Source of the DNA: Oehlia diaphana
Lineage: Eukaryota > Glomeromycota > Glomeromycetes > Glomerales > Glomeraceae
Reading direction: 5' to 3'
DNA: 29,597 nt
NCBI GenBank assembly: GCA_003833135.1
Contig: QZLH01000310.1
Location: forward strand, 78,890 to 108,486
The notes beneath the pieces are model-generated. The model was not told where the DNA came from. It did not search any database and saw only the letters and a list, made by a program, of their open reading frames with translations. Positions 20,034 through 29,597 of the stretch are shown here, piece by piece (positions within the stretch are counted from its first letter, which is position 1; every line of letters starts with the position of its first letter). The translations under genes and the position numbers were made by a program.

Positions 20034-22691
20034 TCATTCCTGTAGGGTTTCCTCTCCACCATTTGTGCTTATACTTGCTGCACTATTTGTCCTAGGAAGG
20101 CTGCGTAATGTCTTACCATGTAAGGCATTCTTAAGAGCACGTAAAGCAAAAACTGTGAGTCCAATTTGTCCCCAATCTTCATCCATCAGTGCACGTAAAT
20201 CGCCTACAGTCATAATGTCTTGATTTTTTAGTTTCTTCGACCAATCGTTTGCTTTTTCTGTGTCTCGATTGATCGCAAGAGCAGTATCGCGAACAAATTG
20301 TTCAATTGGAGTTTCATCAGGATATTCTATAGAAACCATAATCGTGAATAATAAAATAAACATAAGGATACTAATAAATAAAACAAACCTTTGACGGGAA
20401 GCGCATCATCATAATCTTGTATCCATTCTGGTCCTGAACCAGAAATTGAATTCTTTCGTGGTGACTCATTCGGCAAAACTGGCTGTGATTGTGCAGGATA
20501 TGACGATGTATGTGCCATAGTCCCATTAGGGCTATCACGATCTAAATTAATAGGTGTAGGAGACGGACCATGAGAAGATTTATGGGGAGTTAAATGCGGG
20601 GACATTCCGACGAATGGTGGTGTGCCAGGTTGACTTGGCCATGAAGTTTTATGCTCTTCTTTATTTGGGTCAGCTTCATTTGTTAGTTTATTAATTTCCC
20701 GTAAAATACGATTTATTTCATGAGTAATTAATTGTTGATAATTGTCTTGAAGAACCTGTTCCTCTATCTATATTGAAAATTTAACAATTCTTTTAATCTA
20801 TAAAGAAGAAAATTTTATCAAACAAACACTATAATATGTATAACTTCTTTACCATTTCGTTCACTACTTCCTCTGCCGTGTCTCGTTCCACGTTAAATTC
20901 GAATTTCACCGATAACTTATCCATGCCTTTAAAGACGACCTGCAAAGTTAATTGAGTTTTTGTCTCGTCTGCTGTCATTAACACTACTTCCGGCTCGACA
21001 GTAAGGAAAGGATGATCCATTATTTGTTGTGCAGTATACCTTTAGCGTTTTAATGTTTCAAATGGATAATAACTAGTGTTAATCATACGATTGAGTAAAT
21101 ATTCAATAAAGAAAAATATTAAACTATAATTCTTTGGAAAACTATTTTCAACCTTTCATTTTCAGGTGCAAGACAATTATTTATCAAATCGAGGATCTTA
21201 GGATCTTGTACTTTTTTTAAGCTTTCCGGTTTTATAGCCTTTTGATAAAATAAATTACATATATTTTTTTTGCAAATGAATATTTGTAAATTAAAATAAA
21301 CTAAAGGTTTTATGATTATTTGATTATTTTACCTGAGAGACTTTTTTATATATCTGTGCGGCATTCTTACATTCTCCGTAAGGATATTCGCCAGTAACCA
21401 TTTCTAGAAGACACATACCAAACGCATAGATATCGACCTTCTCGTTATAACCTTTTTCTTCGTACATTTCGGGTGCCATGAACTCGGGAGTTCCTACATT
21501 TTAATTTATAATTTGCGAACAATAATTCGCATCAATCATTTAGATCGCAGAGTGAGGAGGTATCGGGTACCAATATATGTAAAACCACGATAGCAAACCC
21601 AGCTGGGATTATGTTACTGCATACCGATGACGGTATACTTTTTTCCCAACTTCATCTTGGCGGTTCCCATGTCACCAATTTTTACTTCGCCGTGAGCGCC
21701 ATTGATGAAGATGTTATCACACTTGATATCGCGATGAATAATTGGTGGATTATGTGAATGAAGATATATCAACCCTTTAAGTATTTGACGAGACCATCGT
21801 TTAACTATTTTCATATTCGGCAACGAGAGTTTTCGAATATACCTAAATAGGTGAGTACACATATAATTAAAAGCATAATGGTAATTTTTATCAAAAAAAA
21901 AAAAAGAATATAAAAGTATTTTTTTTTTTTTTTTCTGATAATAATTAAACTTCCCGTTAATTCTATCTCTCATTAAATTAAAACATACTCCCGTAACGTC
22001 CCTGAGGTCATTAATTCTGTAACAAAAATAAATTCTGCATCTTTGTACCAACAATCATGAAAATTAATAATATTAGGATGTCGAACTTGCTTTAATATTT
22101 TAATTTCTTGGCTTAATTCATTGAACTCTGCTTTGGTAGTCTACAGATATTTAATATCATTAAGCGAACAAAGAATCAAGTGTAATCTGAAGCGCGATTT
22201 ACTCGTTGGTGGGCGCGACTTACTTGAAAGCAGTTCCACGCGACTTCATAACCTTCCTCACGATCTATAGCTTTATATACAACTTTATAAGCACCCTTTC
22301 CTAAAACTGTATTTAACTAAATGAAATATCATAATGATAGAAATTATTTAGATTAGAAGTCATGATTCAAGGTGCGAATATTTAAATTAAAGTAAAATAT
22401 ATAATTAAACATAAAATAATAAAATGAACTTACCTTAGCATATCTTTGGTTTGGACTTTCTTCAATGACAGTTTCGCGATCGTGCTTGGAAAGGTCCACA
22501 ATCTCACTTGACGGCAAGTAAGTATTTGGACTGTATTGAGATTCATGGTGAGGGTACAACTCATTATAATGCATTCTGTAACCTGAATCAATGTTGTTTT
22601 CTACATGAACTCCGCCATTTCCATTTTGGTATTGAATGATTTCTTCGTGAAGTGATGTATCTCCATTATTTTCGGGATGATGGTCCGCCAT
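20034..22691 (-). CDS. WNK-type protein kinase with OSR1_C-like and SAM-like segments (9 exons, 608 aa)
   Basis: A Ser/Thr kinase of the WNK (with-no-lysine) family, which in animals and plants senses osmotic/ionic state. Exons on the minus strand: 22691-22434, 22316-22224, 22140-21989, 21842-21625, 21493-21333, 21238-21153, 21039-20853, 20767-20389, 20326-20034. Start: the ATG at 22691 (MADHHPEN); the open frame extends upstream but without ATG. Residues 1-83 are unstructured. The kinase domain (about 84-335) has [10 protein letters not shown] with Lys97 where the third loop glycine normally sits, EVAWN with Asn114 at the usual catalytic-lysine position, HRDIKCDN (Asp206), DMG (225-227), [13 protein letters not shown] and [13 protein letters not shown]. 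Then an OSR1_C/CCT-like region (about 336-395, [19 protein letters not shown]), a Pro/Ser-rich linker, and a SAM-like helical segment (about 530-590, [17 protein letters not shown]). Kinase family sure; the last domain less so. Confidence 0.9.
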
Positions 22692-22836
22692 ATAAAAATA
22701 TTCTTCTCGCAATGTTTTGTATAATTGCTGTCAAAAAATACGACAATAAATTACTGGTGTAAAAAAAATTGTGTTAGTATCGTTTTTGCCTGTAGTTTTT
22801 TTGGCAGGTCAGGCGTTAGATCAATATATTTGTAAA

Positions 22837-22862
22837 TTTTTTTTTTTTTTTAAAAAAAAAAA
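22837..22862. repeat. T15A11 tract
   Basis: Fifteen T followed by eleven A, the longest of the T(n)A(n) tracts, about 150 bp upstream of the WNK start. Confidence 0.85.
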
Positions 22863-23540
22863 CGGCATTCAATATTTCAATATAGTATTTATTCATATGA
22901 TCATCATCTGTTCAATAGGATCCACCGATAATATTTTTAAATAGCAACTTAAACACAATTATATTGTGCGATTTAAACGTCATCTAAATTGTCAAATCCG
23001 TGACGTATTAGACATACAGCCACTGAATATTTTAATCCTTTTGCATTCTAATCAGTTATTATAAACAAGACATTAGGACAGTGGATCCCCAGTTTGTGTA
23101 CACAGAAAGAATTGTTTGTGTAGGGTAACCGTGAAATTTATAAATTATACCATTTTGTTTCAAGGATAAGCAAGGCATGTTGATTAATCTGAGCCATTGT
23201 CATCTGCATTAAAAAATCCTAATACGTATTTAGTAATTATGATAATTACGATGCATAACTAAATCCAATTATTTCGTCACAGCTGATATTTAGCTAGTAG
23301 ATGTTTATCTACATTATAATCATCTCACGACTATAAAAGTGGGATGACCAAATTAATTAGTAAAATCGGTCATATGTTTGAAAATTTTACACAAAATAGG
23401 GGCCTATTATTAATATTATTTAAAAATGTCTCTTGCCAATTGTCCATAAGATTTTAGAAACTTTAACAAGTCACGTGAGTAAAAATAAAAGTCACAGAAT
23501 TAAAAATCATGTGAAATTAATATAAGATAAAGTAATGAAA

Positions 23541-23562
23541 TTTTTTTTTTTTAAAAAAAAAA
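23541..23562. repeat. T12A10 tract
   Basis: Twelve T followed by ten A, about 170 bp beyond the 3' end of the Mvp1-like gene. Confidence 0.85.
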
Positions 23563-23728
23563 CTTCAATAAATATGGTAAATGTCTATAACAAAGTACAC
23601 AAAATATTTATGAATTCAAACTCTTAATACCTAAATATTTAACATCGTAACATATTTAAATACATGAAACAACAAATTTCATATAAAAGTAACTACATCT
23701 TTCATTTTTCACGACCAATAAATTATTG

Positions 23729-26425
23729 TTAACCAAATCCATTAGTTTCAATAGGCATATCATATACCTTCGGACTCAATGATTTCCAATTTTCGTAAAG
23801 TTGTTGTGAATATTTGATTTGATCATTGACAAAATTCTGGTATAAAAGCGAAATAAACGCAGAACTTTTATGGAATAACGTAAGTTCAGTATAGAGACAG
23901 TACCGTACAAACAATTTCCGTTTTTGTTGTTGTACAATATCTTCTTCATCCTAAAATAGTAATATTAAAGATAAGGAAAATAAAAATTTGAAAATAAAAT
24001 TAATGAAATTAATGAACAAAATACCTTTTGAATAGCCCCCTTTAGTTTTTCAACTTCTTGTTCTGCGCCTTCCTTCCCATCTATTAGACTAAGTTTAGAT
24101 TGATTAAATTTCAATCGACTATTGAGGGACTCAATTGTATCTACAGACAAGCGATCTCTTCTTTCAAACGTTTCCTGTGAATAACAATTTTTTAATAAAT
24201 AGGGAACTTAAAGAATTAATAGTTATTAAACTAAATAGATACCTTAAAAGAAACAAGTAAATCTCGATGTCGTTTCAAATTTTCCAATACATTATCAAGA
24301 GTAGCATTTGCCTGTATTGGATGAAAGTAAAAAGTTAAAAAAATGACATGCAAATATTCTCGCCAATAAACATTATTTAATTTTAATAACTAATATTCAC
24401 CATATCCTCCATAACATTGCTTGTCTTTTTGAAATGGCTTGACACTTGTTCTAAACCATGTACTACTTGGGAGCAACTGTAACAATCCTCAATGTAGCAT
24501 CCTTTTTCTTTCTCGATTAACGCGCTAAGATATGTTAAAGTTACGTAAAAATTAATATAAGAATATTTTAAAAAATTCATATTCAAATTAACTTACTTTA
24601 AGGATAAACTATACCGGCTGTAATCTGTTGCTATGCCTTAAAAAAGAAAAAAAGAGGTGATTAAAATTAAAATACTCTCAAAGAAAAAAATAAAGAACTT
24701 ACCTTCTTGACGGCGAGCCATACGTTCCATAATTGTACACATATTTCGATAATGGTCGATTGTATCGTCAAGTTTCTTGTTTACTTTATCAAGTCTTTCA
24801 TCTAAATTAGCTGGTAATCGTGCTTCCATTTCAGGAGTGATCCGTTTATTTGTATATTCTTCTGTTAAGTCCGGAGTATTATTTTTACGCCACTCAGCTA
24901 TCTGCTAAATTAAGATACTATATATTAGAGAAAAAAGTGACTTATATTTTTATTTGAAAAAAAATTTCATAGTAATACCGATTGTTCTGTCAAAAACATT
25001 TCAACCAAGTAATCATTCTTCAAAACGGGATGCCTGACGATAAAATTCAAGAAACGAGTGAGTCCTCTCCTCCTTTTCTCCAGGAAAGTTTCGTCAACTG
25101 TGAAATAAAATCCATTCACTACTAAAATAAGTCTTCAAATATTTTTTTTTAATAGGACGAATTCAAATCATAAAAGGCAATAAAAAGATAAATATCTTAC
25201 TTCCTATTTTTTTGGGAGGCAAAGCGGGCAAAATACGGAAAGGATATCTTTTTACTAAGCATTCCATTAGCCACCAAAAATCGCTATATCTCCTTATAAC
25301 AGTGGTATCGCGTTTTTGTGACGCTACAATGTAATTAACGTGCTTAAAGAGAAATCCCTCTCTTTCAGGCGCAAATTTTATTGTAATAACATCCATATCG
25401 ATAGACCATCGGAAATCATCATCATGATTCAAATTTTCCGTGATTGGTGTTGCTGTTATTTCAGTACTTGCACCGGGAATAAATTGCGATGAAGGCAAAG
25501 TTGAAGTTGGAGTAGCCCAAGGATCATCAGCCTGAAGAGAGGGAATTGCAGAAGATTGTGATGTTATGGCAGAAAAACTTAAGTTACGATTAAAATTTAA
25601 GCTCTCCAGGTTATTTAAAATTGGCTCTGGAAGATCTATTTAATTCATTCAACGCAAATTAAAAAATCAATAATTTTCTTAAAAACAGCTTCTTTTGCCA
25701 GTAATACAAAACAAACCATGTTTATGATCGATCAAGTTTTCTATTGAAACATCTATCAATTTAAATTATATAACTTTAGAATTTAATCTTTAGAGAATAA
25801 CAAAAATATAAACTTCTTTTTAAAATTACCCATATTTTTTTGCGCTAATGCAACTAATGCAAGTGCAACGTTAAATTCACCGCGATTCACACGCGAACTA
25901 TTAGTTGGTGCGGCTAAATTCAAGATCTAAAATTTTCAAATATAAATGAATATGATTTTTTTTGAATTTCGTGAATAAAATAAGCAAATATTTTACGTTA
26001 ACGTATATGTACTTTTTCTATAGTCGCGTGAGGAACTCCACTTATGCCTAGAATTTTATTTAAAGCAGGAATAGAAACCGTTCCGGCATTTGGCGATGCG
26101 AGAGTAAAAGCAGACATATATATCTCTGGTAAAAGTACATCCGCTACAAAGAATTTATTGAATATTCTTAACAAATAGTTTATTTGCATTACAATTTAAA
26201 AGTACGTTATAAAAAAAATAAAATTAAAGGCATACACAGAATGTTTGAAATATCAGGCCCGCCAATTGGAGGATCCCAGGGATTATTAATGTTATTATAA
26301 TTTACAATATTTAGGTCAGGTTTAAACGAAAAAGGGTCAACATCAGGGATATCAGGTCCCGATGACTGGCCAGTCCCGAACTGTGCTGACTCGAAAAAAC
26401 TACTAGAAATGCTTTCATCCTCCAT
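23729..26425 (-). CDS. MVP1: Sorting nexin Mvp1/SNX8-like (12 exons, 604 aa)
   Basis: An endosomal PX-BAR protein that tubulates membranes and recycles cargo. Exons on the minus strand: 26425-26236, 26143-26013, 25926-25830, 25752-25717, 25635-25201, 25097-24979, 24904-24703, 24636-24597, 24524-24401, 24311-24243, 24174-24025, 23950-23729; all phases fit. Residues 1-62 are disordered with PWDPP. An EH-like region (about 64-150) reads LLPEIYMSAFTLAS, ALNKILGISG and RGEFNVALALVALAQKN, as in fungal Mvp1 and SNX8. The PX domain (about 225-335) has DVITIKFAPEREGFLFKHV, RRYSDFWWL (the phosphoinositide-binding RRYSDF) and LPPKKIG. The BAR-type helical region (about 355-595) follows, with charged coiled coils and a YCLYTELTLFHKSSAF segment. 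Family Mvp1 proteins are roughly 460-700 aa. Exons 4 and 8 are 36 and 40 nt. The symbol is by analogy. Confidence 0.93.
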
Positions 26426-27129
26426 TTTCTTTACAGTATTTTGCTTTCAAATTAATAATTTTAATATTTTTATTATAAATAAAAAACGAACGTGAGAGAG
26501 AACCTACGAAAGGATGTAGATTAAAAAAATTTTTTTTTTTGATATTACCAGTATATTACCATTGTGTTACAAAATTGATTTGTATACAAATATAAGGATT
26601 TTCGGGAAAAGAGACCCTTTTGAAAAGATCCCCCTTACATTATTTCACGATGATTTTCCGATTACTCTTATTTTAATATTTTTGGCGTAAAAGAATGAAT
26701 CATGTAGCATATGTGCTCGCTTTTGAGATTGACATTTTTTTTATAAAGAACATTCGCGGAATAAGTTAGACTAACATTTTTACTTTATTGTTAGATATGT
26801 TATGATTATTTTTATAAAAAAACTGAAGTTTCGTCTATTTACGTTCAAAAGGCGTAAACATAAAAAATACTCACCCCCTCCATTTGCACTACATTTCTAA
26901 AAAAATACTTTCCCAAAAATTGAAAAAATCCAGAAAATTTAACAGCATTCAAGCCAGCTCAGATAAGCCTCATTGCTGGTTTAAAGGCTCTCTGGACACG
27001 AACGTATAGATATAAATGCTCTCTATAGAAGTTCTTTATTACTATTTAGAAATTATGGGATTGTACAGTAAATAGTATCACATTATTAGTAAGCAGTTTA
27101 GACTAATTCCATGATTTTTGCTTTTTGCT
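26426..27129. other. Mvp1-like promoter and unannotated AT-rich sequence
   Basis: No gene is seen. An A7T11 run lies at 26523-26540, about 100 bp upstream of the Mvp1-like ATG. Confidence 0.45.
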
Positions 27130-27527
27130 ATTTATCCCAAAACTTGTCCAAAACCAAAACCTTTTTTTCATTGGACAGGTTTTGGACAGATCACATGACA
27201 AAAATTTAATTTTGGCCAGAATTACTATGACTAATTTTGGCTAATTTTAATTTTAGTTCAATTATTAAATTACTTCAAAAATCTTTAATTTAATATTATT
27301 TGATTTTACATTTATTTTTTATCATTTAATTTATTAAATATTTACTTTTTTAACATTTTAAATTACATTTTTATTTTATTTTTAGTTTTAGTTGATGAAT
27401 ATTAGAACTTTTGAGCAGTTTTAAACTGTCTAAAACTATGTCTAAAATTATGTCTAAAATTGGTTTTGGACAGTCCAAAATTGTCCAATTAAAAAAACCA
27501 ATTGGACAAGTTCAAACCCCAACACTG
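27130..27527. mobile_element. MITE-like element with TTGGACAA-rich terminal inverted repeats
   Basis: The left end (about 27139-27190) and the reverse complement of the right end (about 27465-27520) share AACTTGTCCAA, a run of seven T, ATTGGACA and TTTTGGAC in the same order. Each end also folds on itself: TGTCCAAAACC (27145-27155) with GGTTTTGGACA (27178-27188), and TTGTCCAATT (27481-27490) with AATTGGACAA (27500-27509). Read inward, the right edge starts CAGTGTTGGGG, reminiscent of hAT termini, but the left edge does not match there and no target duplication is found. The interior is non-coding, so this is a non-autonomous, partly decayed copy. Confidence 0.6.
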
Positions 27528-27694
27528 CCCCTAAGTAAAATTCCAACTCCACGTGATCAGTGATGTTTAAGAGAGCGTGAAAAATATTTTTTCACCACTA
27601 AAAATTTTGTTCCTAGAATACTTATGAAAAAATGAAAATGGTAGGAGGTGATGCAGAATGATATTCACTTAAAGGTGAAACTTGGGGTGGTCAG

Positions 27695-27910
27695 ATCTTC
27701 CCAATATCACTGATACTTTTTCACCCTCACATGATTTTATAAAATTCATTACCAGAATCACACCTCATCACATTTTTGCTGTTTATATTTATCTGAGGGA
27801 TTTAGTTTTTTTTTGCTTCACAAAATTATTTTTTTCACATCCTTTTAAATGTTACTGGTCATGTGGAAGTGAAATTTTAATTATAAAAGTGTCAGTGATT
27901 TAGGATAAAT
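27695..27910. mobile_element. 216-bp MITE with 10-bp target-site duplication
   Basis: The direct repeat GGGTGGTCAG flanks the element exactly (27685-27694 and 27911-27920). Just inside are imperfect terminal inverted repeats of about 26 bp; the best part is ATCACTGATACTTTT (27706-27720) against AAAAGTGTCAGTGAT (27885-27899), 14 of 15 pairs. The interior is AT-rich with no gene. A duplication of 9-10 bp fits Mutator-like elements best; the superfamily is not certain. Confidence 0.6.
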
Positions 27911-27920
27911 GGGTGGTCAG

Positions 27921-28782
27921 CATAGTATCACGTAATTATAATCAACCAATAGTATTAATGTAACTAATTAAAATTGCATACATCTTTAATTTTTTGAGAA
28001 CACTCCAGTCAAATAAATAATAATGATGAAGAACAAAAAGAGTAATAAGAAACAATAGTATAAAATAGTAATAAATAGGAAACAAAATAGCAATGAAAAA
28101 ACAGTATGAGATAAAATGATGATGAAAATAATATAGGACAAAATAACGGTAATTACTTATTTATTACAATTACAACACCCTTGTGATTACGACTACAGAT
28201 GAGTATGCATCACATAGTTATATAATTACGTAGTTATGTAGTCATATGACTTAAAATTACTACACGAATATGTAATACAAACGTTATACTTGTTATATTC
28301 ATGTACCACATATGTGCCAATTTTTGGAATTAGCTAAATTAAGATTTTTATAAAAATTCAATATTTTAGTAAGATTAACATTATACAAATCTAAATTAAA
28401 TATGTGTTACATATTTATGTAACTCTAATTTAATAAAAAATAAAAAAAAAATTTTTAATTAAATGTATTTTTTACAAAGAAAAAACAATAAATTAAAGCT
28501 AAAAATTATGAAAAAATATATCTTTTCTATGTATATAAAATATTAAGTTTTTTCTTTTACTTACCACTTAAAAATAACTGCTATACATGCTTATAAACTT
28601 TTTTGTCACATTTAATAAAAGTGAATAGAAAAATGAATGGAAAAGTGATGGGCAGTGATGGGAAAAAAGAAGTGATTATTACCGTTGCTTTTGAATACTA
28701 ATGAATTACTTAATAATTACAGAATTACATAATTATGTACTTCTGTAATACTAAAATAATTTTGGATACAAATATAATAATA
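27921..28782. other. Repeat-rich AT sequence upstream of the transposon-type gene
   Basis: Contains A-rich degenerate repeats (about 28020-28150, units like AAAATAGTAATAAATAGG) and scattered AATTAC/GTAATT words with ATTACGTAGTTATGTAG (about 28226-28242) and AATTACATAATTATGTA (about 28723-28739). These may be subterminal repeats of the element to the right. No gene is seen. Confidence 0.35.
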
Positions 28783-29597
28783 ATGCAATATTTCTGCTCT
28801 TGCCGTATCTGTAAAATAAATCCTGGTGGTGGAAAGTGGTTGTCTACTAAAAAACTTTTAAAAAACATCAAGAAAAAGAAAAAGCATGTATTGAAAAATT
28901 TAATGAATCAGAAACAGAAAGCAGTAGTGAGTCAATTTTAAGTTATAATGTAGCTGAAAAAAGAAAGTTTGATGAATTAGATGAATCGAATATAAATTCG
29001 GTGAATAGTCTTTCAGATAATGAGAGGTAATTAATGAAATTATAACAAAAAGTAAATTTTACTTTTTGCTAATTATATTATTTATCAAAGTAGTCTTGAT
29101 AATGAAGACAATAATAATATTCCAAGTCAAAAGATTATAATGGTAATAATGACAAACCCAAGTCAAGATTATAACAATTATTACGAAAATTATAATGGTG
29201 ATAATGATAATTCAAGTCTTGATGAAGATAATAGTAATAATGACAATCCAAATCAAGATTATGAGGGTGATAATAATCCAAGTTTTGTTAATGATGAAAA
29301 TGATAAAGTAGAAGATATGGAAACTGAAAGTGATGTTTCTGAAGAGAATGATGAATTTACAGAAATGGACAATAATTTTAATGATATAGAAGACATAAAC
29401 GATGGTATATATTTAATATTACATTGATAATTGTAATTACAATTTTTAATTACTTTTTTTTATTTATTTTAGACGAATTGATCAAAGGCTTACGCCTTTT
29501 ACATACAAAAGTACTTCATTCGATATCCGATATTGCATTTAACAAAATACTCGATAATATTAATTCTAATTTAACAATTTATAAGTTGAAAAAAAAA
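28783..29597 (+). CDS. 5' part of a transposon-type protein, probably Tnp2/CACTA-like (partial, frameshifted)
   Basis: The first exon (28783-29026) opens MQYFCSCRICKINPGGGKW with a CxCxxC cluster. At an A-run (28849-28854) the protein-like frame switches, continuing as TFKKHQEKEKACIEKFNES...EKRKFDELDESN up to a GTAATT donor. Exon 2 (29091-29404) is acidic and Asn/Asp-rich. Exon 3 (29473 onward) reads DELIKGLRLLHTKVLHSISD and continues with IAFNKILDNINSNLTIYKLKK to the window edge. A short N-terminal zinc cluster, a long acidic linker and an S-D-x-A-F-x-x-I-L helix region are what I recall for fungal Tnp2-type transposases. The transposase core would lie outside the window, so the class is inferred. 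The frame change may be a real decay or a homopolymer error. Confidence 0.45.

Larger units (their letters stand above)
22692..23728. other. Intergenic: WNK promoter and Mvp1-like 3' region
   Basis: No gene or structured RNA is recognised. It holds T15A11 (22837-22862), T12A10 (23541-23562) and a CACGTG E-box at about 23474-23479. Confidence 0.45.

Noticed and set aside
22692..22712. Upstream extension of the WNK kinase start (REEYFY...)
   Set aside because: The upstream initiation codon is TTG; the first ATG is at 22691 and is preferred.
10870..26425. Four consecutive minus-strand genes as a functional cluster
   Set aside because: Products (endocytic adaptor, ATP synthase subunit, kinase, sorting nexin) have no shared pathway, and each has its own 640-1040 bp intergenic region.
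27682..27903. 73-codon frame
   Set aside because: It lies almost entirely inside the 216-bp MITE and has no coding character.
1..29597. tRNA, rRNA, CRISPR array or bacterial-type operon
   Set aside because: No cloverleaf with a GGTTCRA-type T-loop, no rRNA core sequence and no spaced direct repeats were seen by eye; the DNA is clearly eukaryotic. A tRNAscan/Infernal run would be needed to exclude small RNAs.

Overview
The window looks like nuclear DNA of an early-diverging filamentous fungus, most likely an arbuscular mycorrhizal (Glomeromycotina, Rhizophagus-like) genome. The reasons are the very high A+T content with long A and T homopolymers, genes with many short introns (about 55-130 bp, GTAWGT-type donors), a fungal gene set (Sla1, Mvp1, a Cdc11/Nud1-like protein, a WNK kinase), and gene-poor stretches filled with transposon remnants. 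The organism is inferred from style and content; no marker gene settles it.

Layout. 1-3240 is accessory DNA: an inverted array of a short TTCGGGAAA-type motif (1-490), a frameshifted repeat-family relic (about 1155-1968) and AT-rich sequence with hairpins. 3273-6623 (+) is a 10-exon leucine-rich-repeat gene resembling the septation/mitotic-exit scaffold Cdc11/Nud1. 7879-10127 (+) is an 8-exon glutamine-dependent asparagine synthetase. Four genes then follow on the minus strand: SLA1-like endocytic adaptor (15859-10870, 14 exons), mitochondrial ATP synthase alpha subunit (19104-16503, 9 exons), WNK-type kinase (22691-20034, 9 exons) and Mvp1/SNX8-like sorting nexin (26425-23729, 12 exons). From 26.4 kb the sequence is again accessory: two MITE-like elements (about 27130-27527 and 27695-27910), then the 5' part of a transposon-type gene cut by the window end.

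The six main gene models were built by hand. Every splice junction keeps phase, and all six read from ATG to stop with plausible family lengths (894, 567, 1319, 551, 608 and 604 aa). Two introns keep frame and family alignment only with a GC donor. The genes are ordinary housekeeping and trafficking genes and do not form an operon or pathway cluster; Sla1 and Mvp1 both act in endocytic/endosomal traffic, but adjacency is probably chance.

The most interesting points are the two GC-AG introns, several exons of 30-40 nt, an ACGCGT-centred 12-bp palindrome 20 bp before the Cdc11-like start, a WNK kinase with a changed DLG/chloride pocket and a C-terminal SAM-like segment, the 216-bp MITE with an apparent 10-bp target duplication, and a recurring family of T(n)A(n) tracts, one of which forms a 3' splice site.
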